This document shows, piece after piece, positions 1 to 5,574 of a DNA stretch of 5,662 nt (positions are counted from its first letter, which is position 1; every line of letters begins with the position of its first letter). Under the pieces are notes generated by a model, which made no database searches, was not told where the DNA came from, and worked only from the letters and a program-made list of their open reading frames with translations. Made by a program: the position numbers and the translations under genes. This DNA is from Acholeplasmataceae bacterium. GTDB lineage: Bacteria > Bacillota_I > Bacilli_A > ML615J-28 > CAG-698. The stretch is from contig DUVT01000206.1 in the NCBI GenBank assembly GCA_012840905.1, forward strand, positions 1 to 5,662, in the 5' to 3' direction.

Positions 1-220
1 CATTGATATAACCTTCATCAACTGGGAATAAATTTAATGTTGGTTGAGGTGGCATAGATGGTTTTTCAAAATTATTAATTTCCTCAGGCATTGGCATAGG
101 TGTTGGTAGTGGCATTGGTGGTATATCTGGTTTTGGGGGTCTTGGTACTTGTGGACATGGCTCAAAAGGTTTAATGATTTTTTTGTATCCGTTAGGATAG
201 TCTACTCTTTGATAATTCAT
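1..220 (-). CDS. Proline/methionine-rich spore-coat-like protein (partial, C-terminus outside window)
   Basis: The minus strand reads from an ATG at 220-218 and runs off the left edge after 73 codons. About 20 of the 73 residues are proline and five are methionine. A Pro-Met-Pro-rich tract lies at roughly residues 21-45, and residues 65-73 read FPVDEGYIN. The start is supported by AGGAGGT at 232-226, five bases upstream. Small proteins of this style, a Pro-rich head before a conserved Glu-Gly-Tyr/Phe-Ile segment, occur among spore-coat components of Firmicutes, including small proteins near cotJ genes; this is recalled family knowledge, not a search result. A coat role is inferred from composition, the nearby spoIIAA and a possible sporulation-type -10 box. 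It could also be an unrelated low-complexity surface protein. It is divergent from glpK, so it belongs to another transcript. The reading frame is secure and the function is tentative. Confidence 0.7.
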   Translation of the reverse strand, partial: MNYQRVDYPNGYKKIIKPFEPCPQVPRPPKPDIPPMPLPTPMPMPEEINNFEKPSMPPQPTLNLFPVDEGYIN

Positions 221-225
221 TCCTT

Positions 226-232
226 ACCTCCT
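226..232 (-). promoter_or_regulatory. Ribosome binding site of the coat-like gene
   Basis: On the minus strand AGGAGGT lies five bases before the ATG at 220-218. This near-perfect Shine-Dalgarno sequence fixes the start of the truncated gene and shows that the open frame is a real translation unit. Confidence 0.85.
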
Positions 233-258
233 AATTTAATTTATTCTTTGTTTTTAGA

Positions 259-266
259 TATGTATG
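259..266 (-). promoter_or_regulatory. Possible mother-cell (SigE/SigK-type) -10 box
   Basis: The minus strand reads CATACATA here. It matches seven of eight positions of the SigE -10 consensus CATACAnT and begins with the CATA of SigK -10 boxes. Transcription would start near base 252, giving a leader of about 30 bases that contains the Shine-Dalgarno site. The -35 region is not convincing: a SigK-like AAC is about 16 bases upstream, but no good SigE -35 is visible. The call rests on one short motif in AT-rich DNA plus the coat-like product, so it is weak. Confidence 0.3.
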
Positions 267-331
267 GGCAAAATGCATATTTGTTTTTTAAGTTGTTTGT
301 GATAAAATTAATTAAAGGAATAGGTGAAATT

Positions 332-1828
332 ATGGAAAAATATGTGCTAGCAATCGATCAAGGAACTACAAGTACTAGAGCAATAATATTCAACCGTAAG
401 TCAGATTTAATTGCGACTAGTCAAATGGAGTTCACACAAATTCACCCTCATAATGGTTGGGTAGAACATGATGGTGAAGAAATATTGGAAACTGTTTGGG
501 GAGTTGTAAAAAATGTGATAAATAAGAGTGGTTTATCTTTAAGAGATATTAGTGCAATTGGGATTACTAATCAAAGAGAAACTACGATAATGTGGGATAA
601 AGAAACAGGTAAACCAGTTTATAATGCTATTGTCTGGCAAAGTCGCCAATCACAAGCTATATGTGATGATTTAATAAAACAAGGTTATCAAAAATTATTT
701 CAAGAAAAAACAGGTTTATTGATAAACCCTTACTTTTCACTTAGTAAAATAAAATGGATATTGGATAATGTAAAAGGTGCAAGAGAGCTTGCTAATAAAA
801 ATAGGCTCCTTTTTGGAACAATCGATACTTACTTAGCTTGGCATTTATCAAAAGGTAAGCTTCATATTACAGATGCTTCCAATGCTTCTAGAACAATGTT
901 ATACAATATCAAAGAAAACAAATGGGATGAAGAAATATTAGAGATTGTAGGAATACCTAAATCAATTCTTCCAGAAGTAAGAAATACAAGTGAAGTATAT
1001 GGTTATGTAAAGTTTGAAGAAATAGATAAAGATTACGAAATACCTTTAGCAAGTATAGTGGGAGACCAACAAGCATCTTTATTTGGCCAATGTTGTTTTA
1101 CTGAAGGTGAAATTAAAAATACCTATGGTACAGGCTGTTTTATGTTAATGAATACGCAAGATAAATTAGTTTATTCAAATACAGGACTACTATCTACAAT
1201 CGCATGGCAAATTAATGGTAAAGTCGAATATGCTTTAGAGGGATCAGTCTTTGTTAGTGGAAGTGCAGTTCAATGGTTAAGAGATGGTTTAAGGTTTTTT
1301 AGAAAATCGAGTGATTGTGAAAACTATTTATCTAGAGACAATAATAGTAATGGTGTTTACTTTGTACCAGCTTTTGTTGGACTAGGTACACCATATTGGG
1401 ATAATGATGCAAGAGGTGCTATATTTGGCCTAACTCGTGCAACATCAAAAGAAAACATTATTGCTGCAACAATTGAAGCTATTGCTTACCAAAGTAAAGA
1501 TGTAATGGAAGTAATGCAACAAGAAGCAAAAGTAAAAATTAAGCATTTAGCAGTTGATGGCGGAGCTTCTATTAATGATTACTTAATGCAATTTCAAGCA
1601 AATATTCTGAATACAAAAATTATTCGTCCGAAATGTTTAGAAACAACTGCCTTAGGTGCTGCCTATCTTGCTGGCTTAGCAGTTGGGGTTTGGAAAGATA
1701 AAGAAGAAATAAAAAAGATGCGTTCGATTGAAAAAATCTTCACAAATAAAATTAATGATGAAGTTAGGTATAACTTATACAGAGGATGGAAGATTGCAGT
1801 CGAAGCAACAAGACATTTTAAATTGTAG
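332..1828 (+). CDS. glpK: Glycerol kinase
   Basis: This cytoplasmic FGGY-family kinase converts glycerol and ATP to sn-glycerol 3-phosphate. The product is 498 residues, the usual length. Visible motifs are the N-terminal phosphate loop DQGTTSTRA (residues 9-17), glycerol-contacting Arg82-Glu83 in NQRETT, Tyr134 in NPYFS, Asp245 in GDQQASLFGQ, Phe270 in GTGCF, and the C-terminal DGGAS (409-413) and GAAYLAG (442-448) segments. The frame stays open upstream to base 149, but the family begins at MEKYVLAIDQG, and AGGTGA (322-327) plus AAAGGA (314-319) precede that ATG. The upstream extension also runs over the divergent gene. No glpF, glpD or glpO is adjacent. The loop where Enterococcus and Bacillus enzymes carry the HPr-phosphorylated histidine reads EEIDKDYEIP here and has no histidine, so this PTS activation is probably absent. 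It may be co-transcribed with dacF. Confidence 0.97.
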   Translation: MEKYVLAIDQGTTSTRAIIFNRKSDLIATSQMEFTQIHPHNGWVEHDGEEILETVWGVVKNVINKSGLSLRDISAIGITNQRETTIMWDKETGKPVYNAIVWQSRQSQAICDDLIKQGYQKLFQEKTGLLINPYFSLSKIKWILDNVKGARELANKNRLLFGTIDTYLAWHLSKGKLHITDASNASRTMLYNIKENKWDEEILEIVGIPKSILPEVRNTSEVYGYVKFEEIDKDYEIPLASIVGDQQASLFGQCCFTEGEIKNTYGTGCFMLMNTQDKLVYSNTGLLSTIAWQINGKVEYALEGSVFVSGSAVQWLRDGLRFFRKSSDCENYLSRDNNSNGVYFVPAFVGLGTPYWDNDARGAIFGLTRATSKENIIAATIEAIAYQSKDVMEVMQQEAKVKIKHLAVDGGASINDYLMQFQANILNTKIIRPKCLETTALGAAYLAGLAVGVWKDKEEIKKMRSIEKIFTNKINDEVRYNLYRGWKIAVEATRHFKL

Positions 1829-1870
1829 TATTTTTGTTCTTTTTTAGCGAAATGAATAATAATATTTAAT

Positions 1871-1876
1871 GGTGAT
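1871..1876 (+). promoter_or_regulatory. Ribosome binding site deciding the TTG start of dacF
   Basis: GGTGAT matches the GGTGAT part of the extended anti-Shine-Dalgarno complement AAGGAGGTGAT and sits five bases before TTG 1882-1884. The hydrophobic export segment follows directly, so TTG is the natural start. Confidence 0.65.
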
Positions 1877-1881
1877 AAAGT

Positions 1882-3114
1882 TTGAAAAATGATATAAATT
1901 TAAAGAAAAGCTTTATAGTCATTGTTATTTTATTCATTTGTTTTACGTTTGGATTTATACGATATGATAATAAATTAAAGGCAAATAATATACTTGAAGA
2001 TGAAAACACTGATGAAGTAATTGATGATGAAGTAGAACTAGAATTAGTTAAAGATGCAAAAACTGCGATTCTAATAGAGCCAACTACACTTGAAGTTATT
2101 TATGAGAAAAATGCAGATGAAGTAAGACCACCTGCAAGTATGACTAAAATAATGACAATGATTTTGATTGCTGAAGCAATAAAAAATAATGTTTTAAGAC
2201 TAGATCAAGAATTAACTGCGAGTGAATATGCATCTAGCATGGGTGGAACTAACATCTACTTAGAACCTGGAGAAAAGATGTCAGTAGAAGACTTACTAAA
2301 ATCAATTGCAATAAATTCAGCAAATGATTCATCCGTAGTTTTTGCAGAAGCAATTGGTGGTAGTGAAACTAATTTTGTAAAAATGATGAACCATAAAGCT
2401 AAACAAATTGGTGCAACAAATACAGTTTTTAAAAACTGTAATGGTCTACCTGAACCAGGCCACGTATCTACAGCACGTGATATGGCTATTATGGGAGCTT
2501 ATTTAGTAAACCACCATCCGGAAATCCTAGATTATACTAAGATTTATGAAGACTATCTACGTGAAGGGCAACCAAATAGGTTCTGGTTAGTTAATACAAA
2601 TAAATTAGTTAAGTTTGTAGAAGGTGTAGATGGAATTAAAACTGGTTGGACTAACGAAAGTGGTTATTGTTTAACTGCAACTATTAAGCGTGATAATAAA
2701 CGATTTATTGCAGTTACGATGGGTAATTCAGATCCAAAGGTTAGAAATGCTGAAATAATGCAAATGTTAAATTATGCATTGTCCACATATGATGTTCACC
2801 CGATTTATAAGAAAAACAATGTAATTGAGACTTATGAAGATGTAAGGTTCTATCCGAAGTGTTATAACATTGTAATTAGTGAAGATGTAAATGTCCTAAG
2901 AAAAAAAGGAACTGACTTAAAAGAAATCAAAACAGAAATAAACATTATTTATGAGAATATTGGTTATGACAACAAAAAAGTAGGTACAATCAAAATATTC
3001 TACGATGGTAAATTATTAAAAGAGGTAGATTTGGTTGTTGAAGAAGATGTTGTAAAAGCTTCATTTTTCAATATTCTCTACGAAGTGTTTAAAGAAATAT
3101 TTTTAGTATCATAA
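1882..3114 (+). CDS. dacF: Serine-type D-Ala-D-Ala carboxypeptidase (DacF-like, peptidase S11)
   Basis: This low-molecular-weight penicillin-binding protein removes the terminal D-Ala from peptidoglycan stem peptides outside the membrane. All three active-site motifs are present: Ser86-Met-Thr-Lys89, Ser146-Ala-Asn148 and Lys253-Thr-Gly255. Residues 10-27 are a hydrophobic export signal or anchor, followed by an acidic linker at about 36-56. The S11 catalytic domain covers about 57-300. A PBP5-type C-terminal beta domain covers about 306-387, and residues 390-410 form a likely amphipathic membrane-binding helix. The length of 410 residues is normal. The start is TTG, supported by GGTGAT five bases upstream; no in-frame ATG lies near it. 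The symbol dacF, rather than dacA or dacB, rests on spoIIAA lying downstream on the same strand, as in Bacillus subtilis. No SigF/SigG promoter fits in the 53-base gap after glpK, so read-through from glpK is plausible. Confidence 0.93.
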   Translation: MKNDINLKKSFIVIVILFICFTFGFIRYDNKLKANNILEDENTDEVIDDEVELELVKDAKTAILIEPTTLEVIYEKNADEVRPPASMTKIMTMILIAEAIKNNVLRLDQELTASEYASSMGGTNIYLEPGEKMSVEDLLKSIAINSANDSSVVFAEAIGGSETNFVKMMNHKAKQIGATNTVFKNCNGLPEPGHVSTARDMAIMGAYLVNHHPEILDYTKIYEDYLREGQPNRFWLVNTNKLVKFVEGVDGIKTGWTNESGYCLTATIKRDNKRFIAVTMGNSDPKVRNAEIMQMLNYALSTYDVHPIYKKNNVIETYEDVRFYPKCYNIVISEDVNVLRKKGTDLKEIKTEINIIYENIGYDNKKVGTIKIFYDGKLLKEVDLVVEEDVVKASFFNILYEVFKEIFLVS

Positions 3115-3118
3115 TGAT

Positions 3119-3150
3119 AAAAGGCATTTCAAAAAAGAGAAATGCCTTTT
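3119..3150 (+). terminator. Rho-independent terminator after dacF
   Basis: A perfect 12-base inverted repeat, AAAAGGCATTTC (3119-3130) and GAAATGCCTTTT (3139-3150), encloses an eight-base A-rich loop. The right arm ends in TTTT and is followed by more AT-rich sequence. It starts five bases after the dacF stop. The arms carry A-runs on the left and T-runs on the right, so it could also stop transcription from the other direction. Confidence 0.9.
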
Positions 3151-3159
3151 CAAATTTAA

Positions 3160-3188
3160 TTGACTTTCAAATTTTTGTTATGTATAAT
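3160..3188 (+). promoter_or_regulatory. SigA-type promoter of the TM2/DUF2752 pair
   Basis: TTGACT (3160-3165) and TATAAT (3183-3188) are separated by exactly 17 bases, one mismatch from the full vegetative consensus. Transcription would begin near 3195, leaving about 25 bases of leader with AGGAGG at 3205-3210. The -35 TTG is in frame with the downstream gene and can be mistaken for its start codon. Confidence 0.88.
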
Positions 3189-3219
3189 TAAAGAGAAGTT
3201 ACTAAGGAGGAGTAAAAAA

Positions 3220-3555
3220 ATGGATGATGTAAAAGTTGATGCTTATATAATGGCAAACGGAAAATACTTCCCTAACAACAAAGTTATGATGTTAAGGGAT
3301 AGGTTATTACAGGCAGATGAAAGTAAATATTCATTACTTTTATCATTGGATCTTAAAGAACCTACTACAATGTTATTAATTTCAATTTTTTTAGGTTATT
3401 TAGGAATTGACCGTTTCATGCTTGGTGATATTGGAATGGGTATTTTAAAATTATTAACTTTTGGATTATGTGGTGTTTTAACAATCGTTGACTGGTTCTT
3501 AATTTCAGACAAAACTAAAGAACAAAACTTAAACAAAATTATGCAAATTCTCTAA
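3220..3555 (+). CDS. TM2-domain membrane protein
   Basis: This is a 111-residue integral membrane protein of unknown biochemical role. A soluble N-terminal region of about 45 residues (starting MDDVKVDAYIMANGKYF) precedes a TM2 domain at about 48-97. The domain shows the family signature: a first membrane helix leading into LGYLGIDRFMLGD (58-70), then a Gly-rich turn, a second helix, and the closing Asp91-Trp92. The ATG at 3220 is chosen because AGGAGG (3205-3210) lies nine bases upstream. The in-frame TTG at 3160 is the promoter -35 box and cannot be the start of this transcript. The DUF2752 gene begins one base after the stop, so the two are translationally coupled. TM2 and DUF2752 genes side by side are a familiar arrangement in Firmicutes, which suggests a shared membrane function, but none has been firmly assigned to my knowledge. 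Confidence 0.92.
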   Translation: MDDVKVDAYIMANGKYFPNNKVMMLRDRLLQADESKYSLLLSLDLKEPTTMLLISIFLGYLGIDRFMLGDIGMGILKLLTFGLCGVLTIVDWFLISDKTKEQNLNKIMQIL

Positions 3556-3556
3556 G

Positions 3557-3925
3557 ATGAAAAAAATTTTTACAAATAAGTTTATTAAACGTCATCTTAT
3601 TGTAGTTGGAGTATTTATCGTTTATTTCTTGATACTTCACTTATTAGGATGGAGCTGTCCAATTAAGGATATATTTGATATACCTTGTCCGACATGTGGA
3701 ACTACTCGTTCGTTAATATCACTCATGTTATTGGATTTTAAAGGTTATCTATTTTATCAGCCTGCGGGTGTCTCAGTTTTAATTTGTTTGTTGCTATTTG
3801 TTAATAGTGATTATTTAATTAAGAAAATTAGACCAATTTATTTCTATTCATTCTTATATTTAAACATAGCATTTATAGTAATTGTTTATATAGTAAGAAT
3901 GATAAATCAAACAATTTATTTTTAA
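3557..3925 (+). CDS. DUF2752 family membrane protein
   Basis: This 122-residue integral membrane protein has likely helices at about 12-30, 70-84 and 95-114. The DUF2752 hallmark is intact: Cys34-Pro35 in a WSCPIKDIF segment, then CPTCGTTRS at 44-52, giving three cysteines placed like a metal or redox site just outside the first helix. Function is unknown. The ATG is one base past the TM2 gene stop (TAA-G-ATG), and the preceding bases (AATTCTCTAAG) hold no Shine-Dalgarno sequence, so translation probably depends on ribosomes finishing the TM2 gene. A hairpin follows the stop at once, so the pair forms a complete two-gene operon. The domain assignment is firm from the CPxCGxTR motif; any role beyond a partner of the TM2 protein is inference. 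Confidence 0.9.
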   Translation: MKKIFTNKFIKRHLIVVGVFIVYFLILHLLGWSCPIKDIFDIPCPTCGTTRSLISLMLLDFKGYLFYQPAGVSVLICLLLFVNSDYLIKKIRPIYFYSFLYLNIAFIVIVYIVRMINQTIYF

Positions 3926-3930
3926 AAACG

Positions 3931-3962
3931 AAAGATATGATTTTTTTATTCATATCTTTTTT
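3931..3962 (+). terminator. Terminator of the TM2/DUF2752 operon
   Basis: AAAGATATGA (3931-3940) and TCATATCTTT (3950-3959) are perfect 10-base arms around a nine-base T-rich loop, followed by TTT. The hairpin is AT-rich and weaker than the one after dacF, but it starts five bases after the stop codon and has the expected polarity. Confidence 0.75.
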
Positions 3963-3993
3963 CAAATTTATGTAAAAAACATAAGCATATTAT

Positions 3994-4022
3994 TTGAAAT
4001 TGAATATTCTATATTATATAAT
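3994..4022 (+). promoter_or_regulatory. SigA-type promoter of the four-cysteine protein gene
   Basis: TTGAAA (3994-3999) and TATAAT (4017-4022) are spaced by exactly 17 bases. Transcription would start near 4029, giving an unusually long leader of about 70 bases for such a small gene. The leader carries an inverted repeat at 4055-4080. Confidence 0.8.
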
Positions 4023-4054
4023 AAAAATACAAAATGAATAAAACGTTTACATTG

Positions 4055-4080
4055 TTGATTTTGTTTAAAAACTTAATCAA
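4055..4080 (+). promoter_or_regulatory. 26-base dyad in the leader before the four-cysteine protein gene
   Basis: The stretch reads as a near-perfect palindrome centred on bases 4067-4068. The outer arms are TTGATT (4055-4060) and AATCAA (4075-4080), the inner arms are GTTT (4063-4066) and AAAC (4069-4072), and a TT/TT mismatch separates them. In RNA the outer stem could extend to 4052-4083 with a G-U pair. It lies about 26 bases into the transcript and ends just before the ribosome binding site. It could be a repressor operator or a weak RNA hairpin; a chance palindrome in AT-rich DNA cannot be excluded. Confidence 0.4.
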
Positions 4081-4097
4081 TAAGGAAAGGAGATTAT

Positions 4098-4358
4098 ATG
4101 TATACTGCAGTTAGAATAAGAGGTGAAGCCTTAGATTATCAACCAAAAATTTCATTGAAATCTTTGTGGGAAGTTCAATCTGGAAGAAATTTTGAAATGT
4201 GCGCTCGTTTTGGTTGTGATGGAAAAGCTACATTAGTTAGCTATGTTCAAGTACCAAACAAGAATCGCGATAGATATATAGTACCACTTTGTGAATCATG
4301 CAATGCAAAAGATATGGAATTGTTTGTTAATGCATATGACTTAATTAAAGCTAAATAA
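4098..4358 (+). CDS. Small four-cysteine, probably zinc-binding protein
   Basis: This 86-residue soluble protein has no signal peptide or membrane segment. Four cysteines form two pairs: Cys35-x4-Cys40 and Cys65-x2-Cys68, the second inside IVPLCESCN (61-69). This spacing suggests one zinc held in a treble-clef or zinc-ribbon fold. The Y-I-V-P-L-C-x-x-C-N segment recalls small HNH-like proteins whose middle strand carries a histidine (roughly GAHV); here that position reads VSYV, so a nuclease active site is not evident. The start is set by AAAGGAG at 4086-4092, five bases before ATG. The gene is transcribed alone, with its own promoter and terminator. Possible roles include a nucleic-acid-binding or protein-interaction module, but the function is not known and I do not assign one. 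Coding is secure from the ribosome binding site and the motif spacing. Confidence 0.85.
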   Translation: MYTAVRIRGEALDYQPKISLKSLWEVQSGRNFEMCARFGCDGKATLVSYVQVPNKNRDRYIVPLCESCNAKDMELFVNAYDLIKAK

Positions 4359-4393
4359 CTTAAACAACTTTTAATATAAAACTAATCGAAAAT

Positions 4394-4420
4394 GGCTGTA
4401 TTTTATTACAGCCTTTTAAT
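4394..4420 (+). terminator. Terminator of the four-cysteine protein gene
   Basis: GGCTGTA (4394-4400) and TACAGCC (4407-4413) form a perfect seven-base stem with a six-base loop (TTTTAT), followed by TTTTAATTTTTT. It is a compact, GC-containing stem with a clear T-tract, 35 bases after the stop. Confidence 0.88.
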
Positions 4421-4453
4421 TTTTTCTATAGATACTTTCTTTAATTTTATATG

Positions 4454-4481
4454 ATTAACTGAATTATTAACTAATAGTTAA
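4454..4481 (+). repeat. Short direct and inverted TTAACT repeats
   Basis: ATTAACT occurs at 4454-4460 and 4466-4472, a 12-base period, and is followed by its inverse AGTTAA at 4476-4481. The cluster lies about 55 bases upstream of the lipoprotein -10 box. It could bind a regulator; the spacing loosely recalls Bacillus PhoP boxes (TTAACA repeats with an 11-base period), but the match is poor and the DNA is AT-rich. Confidence 0.25.
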
Positions 4482-4532
4482 ATTTAAATAGATTAAGTTT
4501 TCTAAAGGTTCAAGAAAATAAACGCTAAATGA

Positions 4533-4541
4533 TGCTATAAT
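4533..4541 (+). promoter_or_regulatory. Extended -10 promoter of the lipoprotein gene
   Basis: TGCTATAAT is an extended -10 element: TG at 4533-4534, one base, then the perfect hexamer TATAAT (4536-4541). No good -35 lies 16-18 bases upstream (AAGAAA/AGAAAA there), which is typical of extended -10 promoters. Transcription would start near 4548, 42 bases before the TTG start. Confidence 0.6.
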
Positions 4542-4589
4542 AACTATGAAGGGATCTTTTACTTTCAATATAAATATAATGGAGGATAA

Positions 4590-5288
4590 TTGAAAAAAAG
4601 ATTAGGATTATTATTTATTTTTGCTTTAACTTTGGTTTTTTTTGGATGTACAGATTATGATGTACATGACGCTTTTAAAGAAGAAAATTTCAATAATTTT
4701 GAACTGTCTATGGTTATTGAACTTGATTCAAATGATTTGAAAGATAGCATAAAAACAGATATGATTGTAGACTATAATAATATATATAGTCAGGTTAGGA
4801 TTGAAAATGCAATAATTGATATATATATTTTAGAAGATTGGTATGCTGAGAACTATCTTGTTATTGGATTTAATTTTAATAATAGTGGTTATCTATGGAA
4901 AAATGAAAAATTAGATAATACTGATATTAAAAAAGTAAAACTTGATTTTAATAAAATATTTTCTATTTCACTAGAAGATTTCAAGAAAAATGATGATGGT
5001 TATTATGTTATAAAAGAAGATAAAATAAATAAATATATTGAAGATATTTATGAAAGTCTAAAATACTTGGAAAAGCTAATTGAATATAAAGATATGCCAT
5101 ATTATGATTTGTATTTAAAATTTAAAGTTGAGGATAAAAAGTTAAATATTTTAAAATTTGGCTATAAGTTTGAAGTGGATAATGAAGTAGTGAGTATAGA
5201 TTGTGAAATGGTGTTAAGTAATTATGGAAAAGCAGGAGTAGTCGTACCATATTACGTTCAAGATGAGATTAAAAAAAGAGTTGGTTAA
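4590..5288 (+). CDS. Putative lipoprotein of unknown function
   Basis: The 232-residue product begins with a lipoprotein-type signal: MKKR, a hydrophobic core at 5-18, then FFGC with Cys20 as the expected lipidated residue. Phe at -3 is less usual than Leu, so the lipobox is acceptable rather than ideal. The mature part is rich in Asp, Glu, Lys, Asn and Tyr, with alternating hydrophobic stretches (about 39-70, 74-95, 170-218) that look beta-rich. A helical segment lies at about 147-167. This layout resembles secreted LolA-like or DUF-type lipoproteins of Firmicutes, but I recognise no family signature. The start is TTG at 4590, supported by GGAGG (4581-4585) four bases before it; no ATG is better placed. 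The gene is monocistronic, and its terminator overlaps the stop codon. It likely sits on the outer face of the cell membrane. Confidence 0.82.
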   Translation: MKKRLGLLFIFALTLVFFGCTDYDVHDAFKEENFNNFELSMVIELDSNDLKDSIKTDMIVDYNNIYSQVRIENAIIDIYILEDWYAENYLVIGFNFNNSGYLWKNEKLDNTDIKKVKLDFNKIFSISLEDFKKNDDGYYVIKEDKINKYIEDIYESLKYLEKLIEYKDMPYYDLYLKFKVEDKKLNILKFGYKFEVDNEVVSIDCEMVLSNYGKAGVVVPYYVQDEIKKRVG

Positions 5289-5306
5289 AAAAAACTAACT
5301 CTTTTT
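5273..5306 (+). terminator. Terminator overlapping the lipoprotein stop codon
   Basis: Arms 5273-5286 (AAAAAGAGTTGGTT) and 5293-5306 (AACTAACTCTTTTT) pair over 14 bases with a single G-U wobble (5283 with 5296) around a six-base A loop. The right arm ends in five Ts. The left arm contains the last codons and the first base of the stop TAA (5286-5288), so the gene ends inside its own terminator. Confidence 0.88.
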
Positions 5307-5503
5307 AGTTTGAATTTTAACTTTTTAATTTAGTATTTAGAAGAAAGTTTTTGATATTAATAATTATTTCCTCGAATTATTAGAATATTACTATTAATAA
5401 CATTATTAAATTTTATTCAATTATATTCAAAGCAAAGTAATTAATTAATTCTTTTTCATGCATTTTCTTACATTATCCTACAAATATCTTTTGTATAATA
5501 TTA

Positions 5504-5531
5504 TTTAGAATCAACTAAAAAGTAATATAAT
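5504..5531 (+). promoter_or_regulatory. Candidate promoter for spoIIAA
   Basis: TATAAT at 5526-5531 is a perfect -10 hexamer, with TTTAGA (5504-5509, four of six to TTGACA) 16 bases upstream. Transcription would start near 5538, about 54 bases before the GTG start and inside the inverted repeat. A second TATAAT at 5494-5499 has no usable -35. In this AT-rich DNA either could be accidental. Confidence 0.3.
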
Positions 5532-5571
5532 CTAGAGTTATTTACATACTCATGATAAAATAAGTTCTAGA
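5531..5571 (+). repeat. Imperfect inverted repeat before the spoIIAA ribosome binding site
   Basis: TCTAGA-G-TTATTT (5531-5543) is mirrored by AAATAA-GT-TCTAGA (5558-5571) around a 14-base centre. Twelve base pairs are possible with a small bulge (G against GT). It ends four bases before the Shine-Dalgarno sequence. The arms have no T-tail, so it is not a terminator; it could be an operator or a leader hairpin. Confidence 0.5.
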
Positions 5572-5574
5572 TGT

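Noticed and set aside
258..280. Inverted repeat ATATG/CATAT with inner GCA/TGC as a glpK operator
   Set aside because: The arms are only a few bases with unequal spacing and do not match the catabolite-response consensus; not enough to call a regulatory site.
281..308. TTGTTT (281-286) and TAAAAT (303-308), 16 bases apart, as the glpK promoter
   Set aside because: The -35 matches only TTG and the start point would lie in the ribosome binding site; glpK's promoter stays undefined.
149..331. N-terminal extension of 61 codons on glycerol kinase
   Set aside because: It runs antisense over the divergent coat-like gene and its ribosome binding site, is not like any GlpK N-terminus, and the ATG at 332 has its own ribosome binding site and the family's MEKYVLAIDQG start.
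1853..1881. SigG-like promoter (TGAATA at 1853-1858) for dacF
   Set aside because: The matching -10 would fall at about 1876 and put the transcription start at or after the TTG start codon, and the -10 sequence does not fit CATnnTA.
5372..5377. Spo0A box (TCGAAT) upstream of spoIIAA
   Set aside because: The core TGnCGAA lacks its TG, and the site is about 215 bases from the gene with no SigH promoter beside it.
5413..5463. Minus-strand 16-codon open frame with AGGAT about 12 bases upstream
   Set aside because: It is very short, has no convincing promoter and lies in AT-rich DNA where such frames arise by chance.
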